From: Spirosoma validum | GTDB taxonomy: Bacteria; Bacteroidota; Bacteroidia; Cytophagales; Spirosomataceae | Reading direction: 5' to 3' | Assembly (NCBI RefSeq): GCF_014699035.1 | Contig: NZ_JACXAA010000012.1 | Location: 1 to 64,000 of the forward strand | DNA length: 64,000 nucleotides | In this document: piece after piece, positions 52,487 through 62,537 of the stretch | How the letters are laid out: the number at the start of each line of letters is the position of its first letter | How positions within the stretch are numbered: the stretch's first letter is position 1 | Notes under the pieces: generated by a model | The model's database searches: none | The model's input: the letters and a program-made list of their open reading frames with translations, nothing else | What the model was told of the DNA's origin: nothing | Program-made: the position numbers and the translations under genes

Positions 52487-53137
52487 ATGGAAAAAGCCTA
52501 CCGAACTAGCACTTATCTTTTTGCTGCCGTACTGCTCATGGTAGTTGTGGGGTTTTACAAAACCTATTTTAGCTTAATCCCGCATTTTAGTGGCATCAGT
52601 ACCGCGCTACATCTTCACGCCATTACGGTATTACTGTGGTTTGGTATTTTGATCGTACAACCACTATTGGTTCGCGGCAAAAATCTGGCACTTCACCGGT
52701 TAATTGGTAAAGGATCGTACATCGTTGTTACGTTGGTCGTACTGTCTATCGTTTGGCTGGAGCGACTGGCTTTTATCAGAAATACGCCCGTTCCACCGGG
52801 AGCCGTCGACATTCGCCTGATTGGTATTGCCGATCTTAGCTTTTTTATACTCTTTTACGGGCTTGCCATTTACTACCGACGTAAAGTAAGCTACCACGCT
52901 CGATTCATGGTGTTAACGGTATTGCCGTTCATCAACCCAGCGCTGGGTCGTTTGGGTCTTCCAGGGCCGATTCTGGCGCTATTGATCATGATTGGCCTGC
53001 TAATTTACGAGCGATTCAACAACAGAATTTACCGGCCTTACCTGATTGGGTTGATCGCTTATCTGGCTATTTATATATTTTTTCTCTTCGTTATAAATGC
53101 CGATCAGTGGAGGGCTTTCTGGTGGATGTTTTTCTAG
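52487..53137 (+). CDS. Six-span membrane protein of unknown function
   Basis: The ATG at 52487 (MEKAYRTSTYLF) begins the first hydrophobic segment and gives 216 residues. About six transmembrane helices are seen, with a loop HFSGISTALHLHAITVLLW carrying two histidines and a HRLIGKGSY motif. The pattern recalls heme- or quinone-binding DUF2306-like families but I cannot assign it. The reading frame extends upstream into the AraC gene, but that part is not protein-like. Probably cotranscribed with the AraC regulator. Confidence 0.82.
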   Translation: MEKAYRTSTYLFAAVLLMVVVGFYKTYFSLIPHFSGISTALHLHAITVLLWFGILIVQPLLVRGKNLALHRLIGKGSYIVVTLVVLSIVWLERLAFIRNTPVPPGAVDIRLIGIADLSFFILFYGLAIYYRRKVSYHARFMVLTVLPFINPALGRLGLPGPILALLIMIGLLIYERFNNRIYRPYLIGLIAYLAIYIFFLFVINADQWRAFWWMFF

Positions 53138-53170
53138 CAACGTCTTCGATTTGGCACATACGGCACTGAG

Positions 53171-54277
53171 TTATTTTTCAATCAGCGACTCAATCGTTTT
53201 CAGAATAACCGGCAGTTTTTCATGGGCGTTGTTACAAAGCAGAATGACGGTTTTATCCCCATCGACGTAGCGAATGATCTGCGTTTTATAGCCGGGGTTA
53301 TCACCGTCATGCCAGACGATTTTTCCCAGTTTATTGCTTTGTTTCAACTCCCAGCCAAACCCGTAATGGGTTAACGTACCGTCGTTCAGTTTAGCAGGGA
53401 TAAAAGCGTCCTTCAGCGTCTGCTGACTGACTAGCTGATTCGTGTACAACGCCCGATCCCATTTCAGCAGGTCGTCAACCGTTGAGCTAATACGGCCGGG
53501 GCCTTTGCGGTTGCCCAGCCAAATGGCATAGTTGAATTGCGGAAAAGAATCGGCCCGAACGTAGCGTTTTTTCTCCGGCACATACATATGTCCCCAGGCC
53601 ATATCAGCAAGTTTGATCTTGTCCTCACGAGTGCGGATGTCCGTGTGCGTCATACCAACGGGCTTGAAAATGCGCGTCCGGCATAGCTCAATAAAATCCT
53701 GCCCGGATGCTTTTTCGGCAATACTGGCCAACAGCATATACCCCGTATCGCTATACTCGTATTTTGTACCGGGTTCAAATCGTTTGGCCGGATGATACTG
53801 AATCAGATAGGCAATGTTGTCGGCGTTACCCGCTACGTTGCGCTTATCCCAGTGTTTATCCATGACGTCCTGATAATCGGGTACGCCCGATGTATGATTC
53901 AGTAACTGCCGAATGGTGATGCCCGGATACGGAAGCCCCGGAATGTAGTTCTCGATCAGATCATCGTACGCCAGTTTTCCGTCCTGCTTCAGCATCATAA
54001 TGATCATTGCCGTAAACTGTTTCGATAGTGACGCCAGTTCGAAAATGGAGGACGTAGTGTTGGGGGCTTTTGTCTCGAAATTTTTGTAGCCAAACGCCTT
54101 CCGATACGTTGGCTTGCCTTTATCAGCCATAAGCACAACACCACTGAACTCGGGTGCGCTGGCAAAGAGACTATCTAACGTATTGTTGAGTGAGGTCGGT
54201 GAGCCGGTTGGCGGTTTAGTGCAGGAGACGATAAACAGCGCGATAAACAATAAGCCTGTCAGTAGCTTAGCTTTCAT
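53171..54277 (-). CDS. Serine beta-lactamase-like hydrolase, lipoprotein
   Basis: A class C/DD-peptidase-fold enzyme. SxxK motif is SLSK in ELASLSKQFTAM, YxN-type motif is YSD in YEYSDTGYML, and the third motif is HDGDNPG. The N-terminus from the ATG at 54277 (MKAKLLTGLLFIALFIVSC) is a lipoprotein signal peptide with lipidated Cys, so the enzyme is anchored to a membrane facing outward; the ATG at 54322 would add an unneeded polar lead. Such proteins act on peptides or esters in the envelope; true beta-lactamase action is not implied. Single gene. Confidence 0.9.
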   Translation of the reverse strand: MKAKLLTGLLFIALFIVSCTKPPTGSPTSLNNTLDSLFASAPEFSGVVLMADKGKPTYRKAFGYKNFETKAPNTTSSIFELASLSKQFTAMIIMMLKQDGKLAYDDLIENYIPGLPYPGITIRQLLNHTSGVPDYQDVMDKHWDKRNVAGNADNIAYLIQYHPAKRFEPGTKYEYSDTGYMLLASIAEKASGQDFIELCRTRIFKPVGMTHTDIRTREDKIKLADMAWGHMYVPEKKRYVRADSFPQFNYAIWLGNRKGPGRISSTVDDLLKWDRALYTNQLVSQQTLKDAFIPAKLNDGTLTHYGFGWELKQSNKLGKIVWHDGDNPGYKTQIIRYVDGDKTVILLCNNAHEKLPVILKTIESLIEK

Positions 54278-54592
54278 GAAGGAGTCGGTTGTATAGAATC
54301 GCCAAAATAGTGATTCTTCCATTTCCTGGCCTGTTTATTTCCAGAAATCGTGTTTTCCCTGCTACGTTGGCTACGTTGACACAGCTACGTTAAAGAGAGC
54401 TGCTTTTAATAGCTAATTAACACAAAACTTACGCGATTCTAATTTGAGCGACGCAAGTTTACCTCGCCGAACAGGACAACGTATTGACGCTCATGAAACA
54501 CACGTACCGGAACAACCTCAGATTCATCTAATCAGGACAAAGTCTGACAGTATGGTTCTTTATTTTTCGTTTCACCAATTCGTTTTATTGTT

Positions 54593-55183
54593 ATGAAAAC
54601 TGTAGTACTGGCAGCCATTGCTGCGCTGCCATTTTCGGCTCTGGCTCAACAAGCCAATAATTTCGTTTCGTTTCCTGACAACGGCGTTTATTTGTCCGCC
54701 ACCGATTTTTCAAAGCACAAACTGACCGATGGTTTTGATAGCGATCAACCAGGGTATCGTATGCACGAAGAAACCTTTCAGCGGGCGTTAAAAGTGGATC
54801 AACCCAACGCGCCTGAAGCCAAATTTGCGCTTTCAGATTTGTGGGGAGAGCGGAAAGCTGGTGTCGATTACCGAAGCTTCGATGGCGAATTGTACCGCGT
54901 CGAACACACTGACCGGGTCTACGTGTATAGCAAACCTACGCCCTCCTGGATGATGACCAGCGGACCAGCTCAATCGATCACTTCATATTACTTCAGTCGC
55001 GAGGCCAATTCGCCGATTCATTTGATCACCAGTCAAAATCTGGAGGATATCTATTACGATCAACCCGACAAACAAGCTGCCTTCGATCAGATCGACGACT
55101 TGAGTAAGGATCCGGCCAATCAGGCGAATCATTTGGTTCGATTGTTTTATGCGACTGATAAGTCCACTCATGCTGCCGACTAA
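54593..55183 (+). CDS. Secreted protein of unknown function
   Basis: A 196-residue product with a signal peptide (MKTVVLAAIAALPFSALAQ). The mature part is acidic with features GVYLSATDFSKHKLTDGF, a beta segment SFDGELYRVEHTDRVYVYSK and a C-terminal NPIHLITSQNLEDIYYD-like region (as SPIHLITSQNLEDIYYDQPD), and it lacks Cys. The architecture is compact and monodomain. I do not recognise the family. It is followed by a textbook terminator. Confidence 0.75.
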   Translation: MKTVVLAAIAALPFSALAQQANNFVSFPDNGVYLSATDFSKHKLTDGFDSDQPGYRMHEETFQRALKVDQPNAPEAKFALSDLWGERKAGVDYRSFDGELYRVEHTDRVYVYSKPTPSWMMTSGPAQSITSYYFSREANSPIHLITSQNLEDIYYDQPDKQAAFDQIDDLSKDPANQANHLVRLFYATDKSTHAAD

Positions 55184-55226
55184 ATCGCACTAAGCTTCTG
55201 TTTAATCAGTTTATTGGGTTTACATG

Positions 55227-55252
55227 GGCCAGTCTATTTGACTGGCCTTTTT
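55227..55252 (+). terminator. Rho-independent terminator
   Basis: GGCCAGTC and GACTGGCC form a perfect 8-bp stem with a 5-base loop followed by TTTTT. The rest of 55184-55585 is AT-rich, contains no gene, and should hold the SusC promoter. Confidence 0.92.
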
Positions 55253-55585
55253 GCGTTTACTGATTTGGCCGCCGTAAACACGTAGATTAACAGTTTTGTT
55301 GCCCCACTACGCTCAGCCTTACCATCATTTCGCCCTAATCCAGCGCCTTTATGAGCCTAAAAAATTGAGTATCTTCCTAAGGTTAAACCAATGTTAACAA
55401 AAAACAGTAAGCAATTTCTATTCGGCTATTTCCATCAGTTAGCAAATTATCTATTAAATTAACGGCACAATTTGAATTTTTAATCAGCTATATCATTATT
55501 TCCTGCTATAGCTGTCATTTTCCCTTCTGAGTATATCCCGAATCTATATACTTATTTTATTACCCATTTTAACTTAACTAAACTT

Positions 55586-58500
55586 ATGCAAAAATTAGTA
55601 CTCTTTTTTGACCAGAGGAGTGTTGGTAGTCGTAAGCTGCGCAGTTGTGCGGTTGTACTGCTGGGCGCCTGGATGGCATTCGTGTCCGCACCCGTATCGA
55701 CATACGCGAATCCCGGGAAGGATAAGATGAATACACTTCTGGCGAGAGATGTTTCCGGAACCGTTAAGGACGGAAATGGCTCTCCACTACCGGGTGTAAA
55801 CGTAGTAATCAAAGGAAGCAGCCGGGGCACGACAACCAATAGTAGTGGGGCCTACACGATCACGGTAGAAAACAATAATACGGTTCTGGTTTTCTCGTCC
55901 ATTGGAACCCTGAGTCAGGAGGTTACTGTCGGCGACCGTTCGGTCATTGACATCATGCTTCAGGAAGATTCGAAGCAGCTGAATGAGGTGGTCGTTACGG
56001 CGCTTGGTATCGAGCGGTCGGCTAAGACCCTGACCTACGCTACCCAACAGCTCGATGGCAAAAAATTGACGGACGTACGCGATGCGAACTTCGTCAATAC
56101 GTTGTCTGGTAAAATTGCCGGATTGGTTGTTACGCAAGGGGCATCTGGTCCGGGTTCTGCTACGCGGGTCGTACTACGTGGGAACCGCTCGATTACGGGC
56201 AATAACAACGCTCTGTTCGTTATCGACGGGGTACCGGTAGACAATACAGTCCGGGCCCAGGTTACGGGCGACTTCGGGGGCATCAACGGTAGTGATGGCG
56301 CCAACAACATCAACCCGGACGACATTGAGTCGATGAACGTACTGAAAGGGCCAGCGGCTTCGGCACTGTACGGTAGCCGTGCTGCCAACGGCGTTATCAT
56401 GATTACAACCAAGAAAGGCAAAGCTGGAAAAGTAGCGGTAGACGTTAATTCGGGAGCGTCGATGGAGTCGCCATTCATGTTGCCGAACCTTCAGAATACC
56501 TATGGCCAGGGCGCCGGTGGCAAAAGCAGCGAGAACTCACCCTATAGCTGGGGAGCGCCTGCCACTACGTATCCAAACAACATCAAAGACTTTTTCCGGA
56601 ATGCCCTTTCGACCAACAATTCAATAGGCATTTCAGCGGGTGGCGACAAAATACAGACGTATCTATCGTACACGAATAACTACAATCAGGGTATTCTGCC
56701 CAACAATTCGCTGATGCGTCATACGCTGAACCTGCGAATCAACACGCAGATATCGAAGCGGTTTTCGACTGATGCCAAGATCACGTACGTAAACCAGAAA
56801 ATAGACAACAAGCCCCGTTCTGGTGAGGAAAGCTCGGTTACGATGAACCTGTATAAGGTGCCCCGTAGTGTGGATCTCAACAACGTCTACAATACGTATG
56901 AAGATGCAACGGGCAAGCCAACGTACTGGACCAGTTCGGGTATTTATATGAACCCATACTGGACGCTTAACAAAACCTTTGCGCTGGAAAAACGGAACCG
57001 GGTGATCGCGCTGGGGTCGGCTAAATACGATCTAACGGACTGGCTGAACATTCAGGGACGTATCAGCTACGACTGGTATACAGACCGCTATAACTTCGGT
57101 TATGCAAATAATACGTTATTGTTTGCTGGTACGGGCGGGTCGTATTCCGATTATGTGGGCGACCAGATCGAGCGGAACATGGACGTGATCGTTTCGGGGA
57201 ACAATAAGCTCGGTAAAAACCTGGCTCTTACCTACAATTTCGGGGCCGGTTCTACGTACAACCGCTATTCGCAGGTAGGTGCCAGCACGAATGGCTTGTC
57301 CGTTGCAAACCGCTTCGACCTGTCGTTTGCACCAGCTGCGGCACTAACTCCGCTTACAGCTTACAGTGAAAAGGAATTGCAATACGTATTCGGAACGGCG
57401 TCGCTTTCCTTCCGCGACTACCTGACGGTCGATGCATCGGTTCGGAATGACTGGTCGTCAACACTGCCGAAGCCCTATTCCTACATCTACTCGTCATTCG
57501 GTGCGAACCTGATTTTGTCGGAAGCCGTTCGGATGCCTAGCTGGATCAGTTTTGCTAAGATCCGGGGTTCATGGGCGCAGGTGGGGAACGATGCCGCTCC
57601 CTATAGTCTGTTGCAAACCTACACCTTCTCTCAGGGAGGATCGGGCGGATTTCTATCCCGCAACACCCGGCGTCCGGCTGATAACCTGAAACCAGAAATA
57701 TCGTCTTCAACCGAATTTGGCGCTGACATTCGCTTTTTCGGAGGTCGTTTAGGAGTCGATTTCACGTACTATAACAGCAACACCGTCAACCAGCTTCTCG
57801 AACTGGCCTTAGCACCAGCTTCAGGTTTTGCCAGCCAGTACGTTAATGCCGGAAAAATCAACAACAAAGGGTTTGAACTTACCCTGAGCGCGTCTCCGCT
57901 GAAAGGCCGCAGCTTTACCTGGGATGCTTCGCTGAATTTCGCCCGGAACGTGAATACAGTTGTCGAATTACACCCAAGTATTAAAACGGCTACGCTGGGC
58001 GGCAATACACGGACGACAACCGCTGTGGTAACCGAAGGGGGCTCTTACGGTGATCTTCAGGCCTATGGCTGGGCAACCGATGCGCAGGGGCGGCTCTTAG
58101 TGACGTCTGCTGGCGTACCGGTTGTGAGTGCGTTCAAAACCATCGGCAATTACAACCCCAAACTGACCTTCGGTTTCAGTAACACATTCAGCTACAAAAA
58201 CTTTGTGCTGAGCTTCCTGATCGACGGTCGCGTGGGTGGTATTATGGTTTCCGGCACAGACGGCAACCTGGCGTATGATGGTACAGCGGCTTATACGACG
58301 CAGTACCGCGAAGGGAACTGGGTACTTCCGGCGGTAACGACAACCGGCGAAACGAACACCAAAGCCATTACGGCCGAGCAGTTCTGGCAAACCGTATCGC
58401 AGGGCCGCTACACCTGGGGTGAATTTTTCTCGTACTCAACGACCAACGCCCGCTTGAGAGAGCTCACGTTTGGGTACAACCTGCCCGTTCCACAAGGCTT

Positions 58501-58711
58501 CTTCATCCGGAATGCCCGCCTGTCGCTGACAGCCCGTAACCTGTTCTTCATTTACCGGGGCAATGCAACGATGGATATTCCTGGTTTAGCAACGCGCAAA
58601 CTGCCGTTCGACCCAGATGTGAACCTTAGCGCAGCCAACTATCAGGGTTCTGAATACGGTGCGCTTCCGTCTACCCGTACGATTGGTCTTAACTTAAAAT
58701 TAGGGTTCTAA
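55586..58711 (+). CDS. SusC/RagA TonB-dependent outer-membrane transporter
   Basis: A 1041-residue importer. After a signal region come a carboxypeptidase-regulatory-like domain (VSGTVKDGNGSPLPGVNVVI), TonB-box-like NEVVVTALG, and a plug domain with SMNVLKGPAASALYGSRAANGV. A large barrel follows, ending LNLKLGF. Unlike the two other SusC proteins in the window it lacks the STN signalling domain, matching the absence of a sigma/FecR pair. The EVVVTALGIERSAKTLTYA start is characteristic of a branch paired with SusD_2-type lipoproteins, as here. Substrate unknown; not necessarily a glycan. Confidence 0.95.
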   Translation: MQKLVLFFDQRSVGSRKLRSCAVVLLGAWMAFVSAPVSTYANPGKDKMNTLLARDVSGTVKDGNGSPLPGVNVVIKGSSRGTTTNSSGAYTITVENNNTVLVFSSIGTLSQEVTVGDRSVIDIMLQEDSKQLNEVVVTALGIERSAKTLTYATQQLDGKKLTDVRDANFVNTLSGKIAGLVVTQGASGPGSATRVVLRGNRSITGNNNALFVIDGVPVDNTVRAQVTGDFGGINGSDGANNINPDDIESMNVLKGPAASALYGSRAANGVIMITTKKGKAGKVAVDVNSGASMESPFMLPNLQNTYGQGAGGKSSENSPYSWGAPATTYPNNIKDFFRNALSTNNSIGISAGGDKIQTYLSYTNNYNQGILPNNSLMRHTLNLRINTQISKRFSTDAKITYVNQKIDNKPRSGEESSVTMNLYKVPRSVDLNNVYNTYEDATGKPTYWTSSGIYMNPYWTLNKTFALEKRNRVIALGSAKYDLTDWLNIQGRISYDWYTDRYNFGYANNTLLFAGTGGSYSDYVGDQIERNMDVIVSGNNKLGKNLALTYNFGAGSTYNRYSQVGASTNGLSVANRFDLSFAPAAALTPLTAYSEKELQYVFGTASLSFRDYLTVDASVRNDWSSTLPKPYSYIYSSFGANLILSEAVRMPSWISFAKIRGSWAQVGNDAAPYSLLQTYTFSQGGSGGFLSRNTRRPADNLKPEISSSTEFGADIRFFGGRLGVDFTYYNSNTVNQLLELALAPASGFASQYVNAGKINNKGFELTLSASPLKGRSFTWDASLNFARNVNTVVELHPSIKTATLGGNTRTTTAVVTEGGSYGDLQAYGWATDAQGRLLVTSAGVPVVSAFKTIGNYNPKLTFGFSNTFSYKNFVLSFLIDGRVGGIMVSGTDGNLAYDGTAAYTTQYREGNWVLPAVTTTGETNTKAITAEQFWQTVSQGRYTWGEFFSYSTTNARLRELTFGYNLPVPQGFFIRNARLSLTARNLFFIYRGNATMDIPGLATRKLPFDPDVNLSAANYQGSEYGALPSTRTIGLNLKLGF

Positions 58712-58771
58712 GAACGACATTATCAGACAACATTTCTTTCTGGAACCAGGAAATAGAACACTGACATACTC

Positions 58772-60346
58772 ATGAAACTAGCAGGTAATAAATTAATCAG
58801 AATTTCACTTTTAGGGCTTTTGGTCGGTACGTCCGGCGTTTGGGAAGGCTGTACGAGCAAGTTCGACGAAATAAATACCAGTAAAACAGCCATTACGACC
58901 TTAGGGCCAACGGAACTTCCGTATTTGTTTTCGAGAGCCCAACAACAGGCTTCCTATGCTGCAGGGACGTATCAAACCGCGCAGAATCTGTTCGCAGATT
59001 TATATGCGCAGTACTTCGCGACCACAACGCCTAATTTCCAGTCGGACCGGTACTTCATGCACCGCACCTGGATCAACTCCCACTGGAACCCGATTTACAC
59101 ACAGGTGGTGCCTCAGTTAAAGACGTTATTTGAGCAGACTGATCCGAATTCATCGCAGTATGCACTGGCCAATATCTGGTGGGTCTTTTCATTTCACCGG
59201 TTGACGGATTACTACGGTCCAGTGCCTTATTTCGATGCGGGCGTTCCGGCCAATAGTGTGAAATACGATGCTCAGGACAAGATCTACGATGACTTTTTCA
59301 AGCGTCTGGCCGCTGCTACGACTGTTCTGAAAGGCAAGACCTCGGAAAAGCCTTATGGTACGTACGACATCATTTATTCGGGTGACGTAACGAAATGGAT
59401 CAAATTTGCCAACACGCTACGTCTTCGTTTGGCCATGCGCATCTCGAAAGTTGACCCGACCCGAGCCAAAACAGAAGCCGAAGCGGCTATCGCAGGCGGA
59501 TTGCTGACTGATGTCGGCGACAATGCCGTAATGGTTAAAACACTGGCGGATAACAATGGTCTAGCTACCATTTCCGGCTGGGGCGAATTCCGGATGAGTG
59601 CTGCCATGGAATCGGTATTGAAAGGCTTTGAGGACCCACGTATCGGCGTTTATTTTCAGCCAGCCTATAATACCAAGACGTACGAAGGTATACGCAATGG
59701 CCTTGGATCGGTTGAGCTGACAGATCCGCTCAATACCAATGATAACAACTCGAACATTGGTGATCGATGGATAAAAAACACCGGGGCTGGTTCGGCTTGG
59801 GATCGTCAGTTGGGTTTCAGACAGGATATCATGCACACGGCAGAAGCTTATTTCCTGATGGCCGAAGCTGCGTTGAATGGCTGGAATGTCGGCAGTAATG
59901 GGACGGCTCAGCAGCTCTACGAAAAGGGCATTAAAGCGTCAATGGAAGGCTGGGGCATTACTGGTTCGGCTGTCGATACGTATGTGGCCAGCACAAAAAC
60001 GCCGATCGCACCGCAAGATCAGCAAAAATCCCCGGCCCTATCGACCATTACGGTTAAATGGGGCACTACGGAAGCCGTTCAGCGCGAACAGATCGGTACT
60101 CAGAAATGGCTGGCCCTGTATCCTGACGGTATGGAAGCCTGGGCAGAAGCTCGTAGAACGCTTTTCCCAAAGCGCTATCCCGTTGTGAACTCGGTTAATA
60201 CGGACCTGCCCATTACGGCATACCCTCGTCGAATTCCGTTCCTGTTATTGGAAGAACAATCCAACACAGAAGCCGTGAAAGCAGCCGTTTCACTGTTGGG
60301 TGGTCCAGACAACGCAGCTACGCGGCTGTGGTGGGACAAAAACTAA
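58772..60346 (+). CDS. SusD/RagB-like outer-membrane lipoprotein (SusD_2 type)
   Basis: The 524-residue protein starts with a signal and a lipobox-like WEGC. It belongs to the SusD_2 subgroup: FDEINTSKTAITTLGPTELPY, NIWWVFSFHRLTDYYGPVPYF, KWIKFANTLRLRLAMRISKV and the C-terminal AVQREQIGTQKWLALYPDGMEAWAEARRTLFP (in parts) are its marks. It starts 60 bases after the SusC stop and both end at a strong terminator, so they are a two-gene operon. It should cap the adjacent SusC and bind its ligand at the cell surface. Confidence 0.94.
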   Translation: MKLAGNKLIRISLLGLLVGTSGVWEGCTSKFDEINTSKTAITTLGPTELPYLFSRAQQQASYAAGTYQTAQNLFADLYAQYFATTTPNFQSDRYFMHRTWINSHWNPIYTQVVPQLKTLFEQTDPNSSQYALANIWWVFSFHRLTDYYGPVPYFDAGVPANSVKYDAQDKIYDDFFKRLAAATTVLKGKTSEKPYGTYDIIYSGDVTKWIKFANTLRLRLAMRISKVDPTRAKTEAEAAIAGGLLTDVGDNAVMVKTLADNNGLATISGWGEFRMSAAMESVLKGFEDPRIGVYFQPAYNTKTYEGIRNGLGSVELTDPLNTNDNNSNIGDRWIKNTGAGSAWDRQLGFRQDIMHTAEAYFLMAEAALNGWNVGSNGTAQQLYEKGIKASMEGWGITGSAVDTYVASTKTPIAPQDQQKSPALSTITVKWGTTEAVQREQIGTQKWLALYPDGMEAWAEARRTLFPKRYPVVNSVNTDLPITAYPRRIPFLLLEEQSNTEAVKAAVSLLGGPDNAATRLWWDKN

Positions 60347-60385
60347 CACCGTGAATTGACAGGTTTTCCGTAGTCTATCAACACC

Positions 60386-60416
60386 GAGGCCGTCTCAAAC
60401 GAGACGGCCTCTTTTT
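60386..60416 (+). terminator. Rho-independent terminator of SusC-SusD operon
   Basis: GAGGCCGTCTC and its complement form a perfect 11-bp stem with a 4-base loop (60386-60411), followed by TTTTT. Confidence 0.95.
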
Positions 60417-60464
60417 GTCTTATAATAGAGGGAAGGTTTACATGCCTTTACTTAGCTTCACGTA

Positions 60465-62402
60465 TCACTTACGACCTTCTTTTAATAGAAAATCGCGAGC
60501 CAGTTCCAGTTGATCCGTACTGATAAAATCGACACCTGCTTCGCGAAGTTTAGCCCACACCAGCGGATCTTCGGGACTAGCCCAGAGTCGGAGTTTTTTT
60601 CCTTCCCGATGCGTCCGATCAGCTAATTGACGCAGTTTCTGAATTTCTTCCGGGGAAATATCGCCTTTCCCACGCCAGTTTAACTGGTTTCCATACGCAT
60701 CGCTAACGATTGGCATGACAGTCTGTTGATACCCTTTGCCCAAATCCCCAGGGCGACCGTCGAGCGACAGCAACCGTTTTTTGGCTTTCACTACGGTCTG
60801 TATGGGCCGATTACCCGACAAGACAACGTTTATGTTGCCCGGCTGGCTTTTACTGCCGTTGGTTAATAGCGATGGATACCGTTGCAGGAGTTTTTCCAGC
60901 ACACGATACGTACTATCGGCTCCGGTTTTCGCATCGATCATAAGGTAGAAGGGGCCTTTATATCCTGCCAATACTTGCCCTTTGTTTTGCCGTAGGCGTT
61001 CAGCCAGGGGTTTGAGATACAGAGTTTCGAGAGTTGAAGCTGGATTTTTGAACGCAGGTCGGTCATGCGCTACGTATAACGTATCGCCGATGAGATGAAC
61101 ATCGGCTTCGACACTCGTGAAGCCATTATCCAGCGCATCCCAGAGTGGTCGTGACTGTTCATAATCATTGTGCGCATGGGCATTCGGGAGCGCTACAACG
61201 TTCGCGAGCGGTTGCGGAACCTGCCATTGCCCGATGGGTTGGGTCCAGGCTGTTTCAACATCACCCGGCATGAACGGATTGTATTTCGGCTTGCTCGAAA
61301 TGATTTTAGACCGGACAAATAAAACCTCATCCGTTAGCGCATACGTAGCGTTTGTGTCGGCTACTTCCTGGAGCAGTTCAGCCTGCTGACGCCCTTTTCG
61401 AACCCCGAAAAACTGAATCCGGTACGTTACGTTCGGTTCAGGTTTGACCCGTATGGTAAGGGTTTTCTCAGTCTGAGGCAATTGTTTCAACGTAACGCCC
61501 GAAGTCGCATAGAATCGTCCGGCTTCCATAGCTTCGATCAGCGCCCGTGGCGTCAGTTCAGGCGCATCGACCATGACCCAGGCCCGCCCTGAATTACTGA
61601 ATGATGGTCCGAAAAAATAGTAATTATGGCTATCGTCGGTCCCTAATCCGTACATCATAGGTCGCCCCTGCTGAAGGAAATGAAAGTTAATTTTATCCCA
61701 CATTGATTCAGTTCCTTCATGCGCACTGTCGCCATAGTTATTCACTAGATGGTGGCCATTAAAAACCTCAAAAAACCGCTCGTACCGTAGTTTCATCAGG
61801 TCTTCGGCTTTAACAGCGTAGTAAAAATTCGGATGGTTAATGTGCGGGAACATAGGCTGTCCTGTCTGCCGACGTTGCGCTACGACCAGATCAATATTAT
61901 TCTGCATCACTTCGGCTACACTATTACCCGGCTGGGGCCGAATGAGGTTCTGCACGTTCGTTACGTTCAGGTGAATTGGTTTACCCTGGTAACCCGTCGA
62001 GACTTCTTCGCTTTTGATGATCAGGAACTTGCCTGGCTCTTCGAAATAGCTCCGGTATTCGTCCAGTTTTTTAAGCCGAACTTTGAGCGAATCATTTGGT
62101 CCTTTCCGGTACGTTACCCAATCGGGTCCGAAGGTGCGCAGATACCGCTCAAACGTCCGTCGCCGGTCTTTCTGGTGGGGTACGTTCACCCACTTGTCAA
62201 CGTCCTGAATGATATTATGATCCGACAGGCCAACAAACTGATACCCGTTGGCTTTATACCAGTCCATAATCATCTCAGGATAATCGTCGCCATCGCTCCA
62301 GAGCGAGTGTGTGTGCAAATTACCCTTGTACCAGTGTTGCGCCTGTGCTACGTATATAGTAAGACTCAGGATTAATAAGCTGAAACAGAGCCCTTTTTTC
62401 AT
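60465..62402 (-). CDS. Secreted PHP-type phosphoesterase fused to a glycerophosphodiester phosphodiesterase
   Basis: From the ATG at 62402 (MKKGLCFSLLILSLTIYVAQAQ, a signal peptide split here for brevity) the mature protein has two catalytic modules. The first is PHP-like with metal motifs NLHTHSLWSDG, GLSDHN and GLGTDDSHNY. The second, from about residue 410, is a GDPD TIM barrel with NAHAHNDY, SVEADVHLIG and VAHDRP. GDPDs cleave glycerophosphodiesters to glycerol 3-phosphate and an alcohol; the PHP part is a metal-dependent phosphoesterase of open specificity. The fusion suggests consecutive release of phosphate from exported phosphodiesters. A longer start at 62432 adds a polar lead and is less likely. 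Confidence 0.9.
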   Translation of the reverse strand: MKKGLCFSLLILSLTIYVAQAQHWYKGNLHTHSLWSDGDDYPEMIMDWYKANGYQFVGLSDHNIIQDVDKWVNVPHQKDRRRTFERYLRTFGPDWVTYRKGPNDSLKVRLKKLDEYRSYFEEPGKFLIIKSEEVSTGYQGKPIHLNVTNVQNLIRPQPGNSVAEVMQNNIDLVVAQRRQTGQPMFPHINHPNFYYAVKAEDLMKLRYERFFEVFNGHHLVNNYGDSAHEGTESMWDKINFHFLQQGRPMMYGLGTDDSHNYYFFGPSFSNSGRAWVMVDAPELTPRALIEAMEAGRFYATSGVTLKQLPQTEKTLTIRVKPEPNVTYRIQFFGVRKGRQQAELLQEVADTNATYALTDEVLFVRSKIISSKPKYNPFMPGDVETAWTQPIGQWQVPQPLANVVALPNAHAHNDYEQSRPLWDALDNGFTSVEADVHLIGDTLYVAHDRPAFKNPASTLETLYLKPLAERLRQNKGQVLAGYKGPFYLMIDAKTGADSTYRVLEKLLQRYPSLLTNGSKSQPGNINVVLSGNRPIQTVVKAKKRLLSLDGRPGDLGKGYQQTVMPIVSDAYGNQLNWRGKGDISPEEIQKLRQLADRTHREGKKLRLWASPEDPLVWAKLREAGVDFISTDQLELARDFLLKEGRK

Positions 62403-62537
62403 TGCTGCTAGATCGTTTTTTCCGAAACACAATGATCGTTAAAATACCCGTTGGAAGGTACTCAACCAGTCTCACTACATACAAAATAAGCCAGTCATTA
62501 TTACTGGCTTGCATAGCTAATCTCGACACGTATCAGT

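Noticed and set aside
53171-54277. Antibiotic-resistance beta-lactamase
   Set aside because: The SxxK, YSD and HDG motifs define the broad serine hydrolase/DD-peptidase group; nothing indicates beta-lactam specificity.
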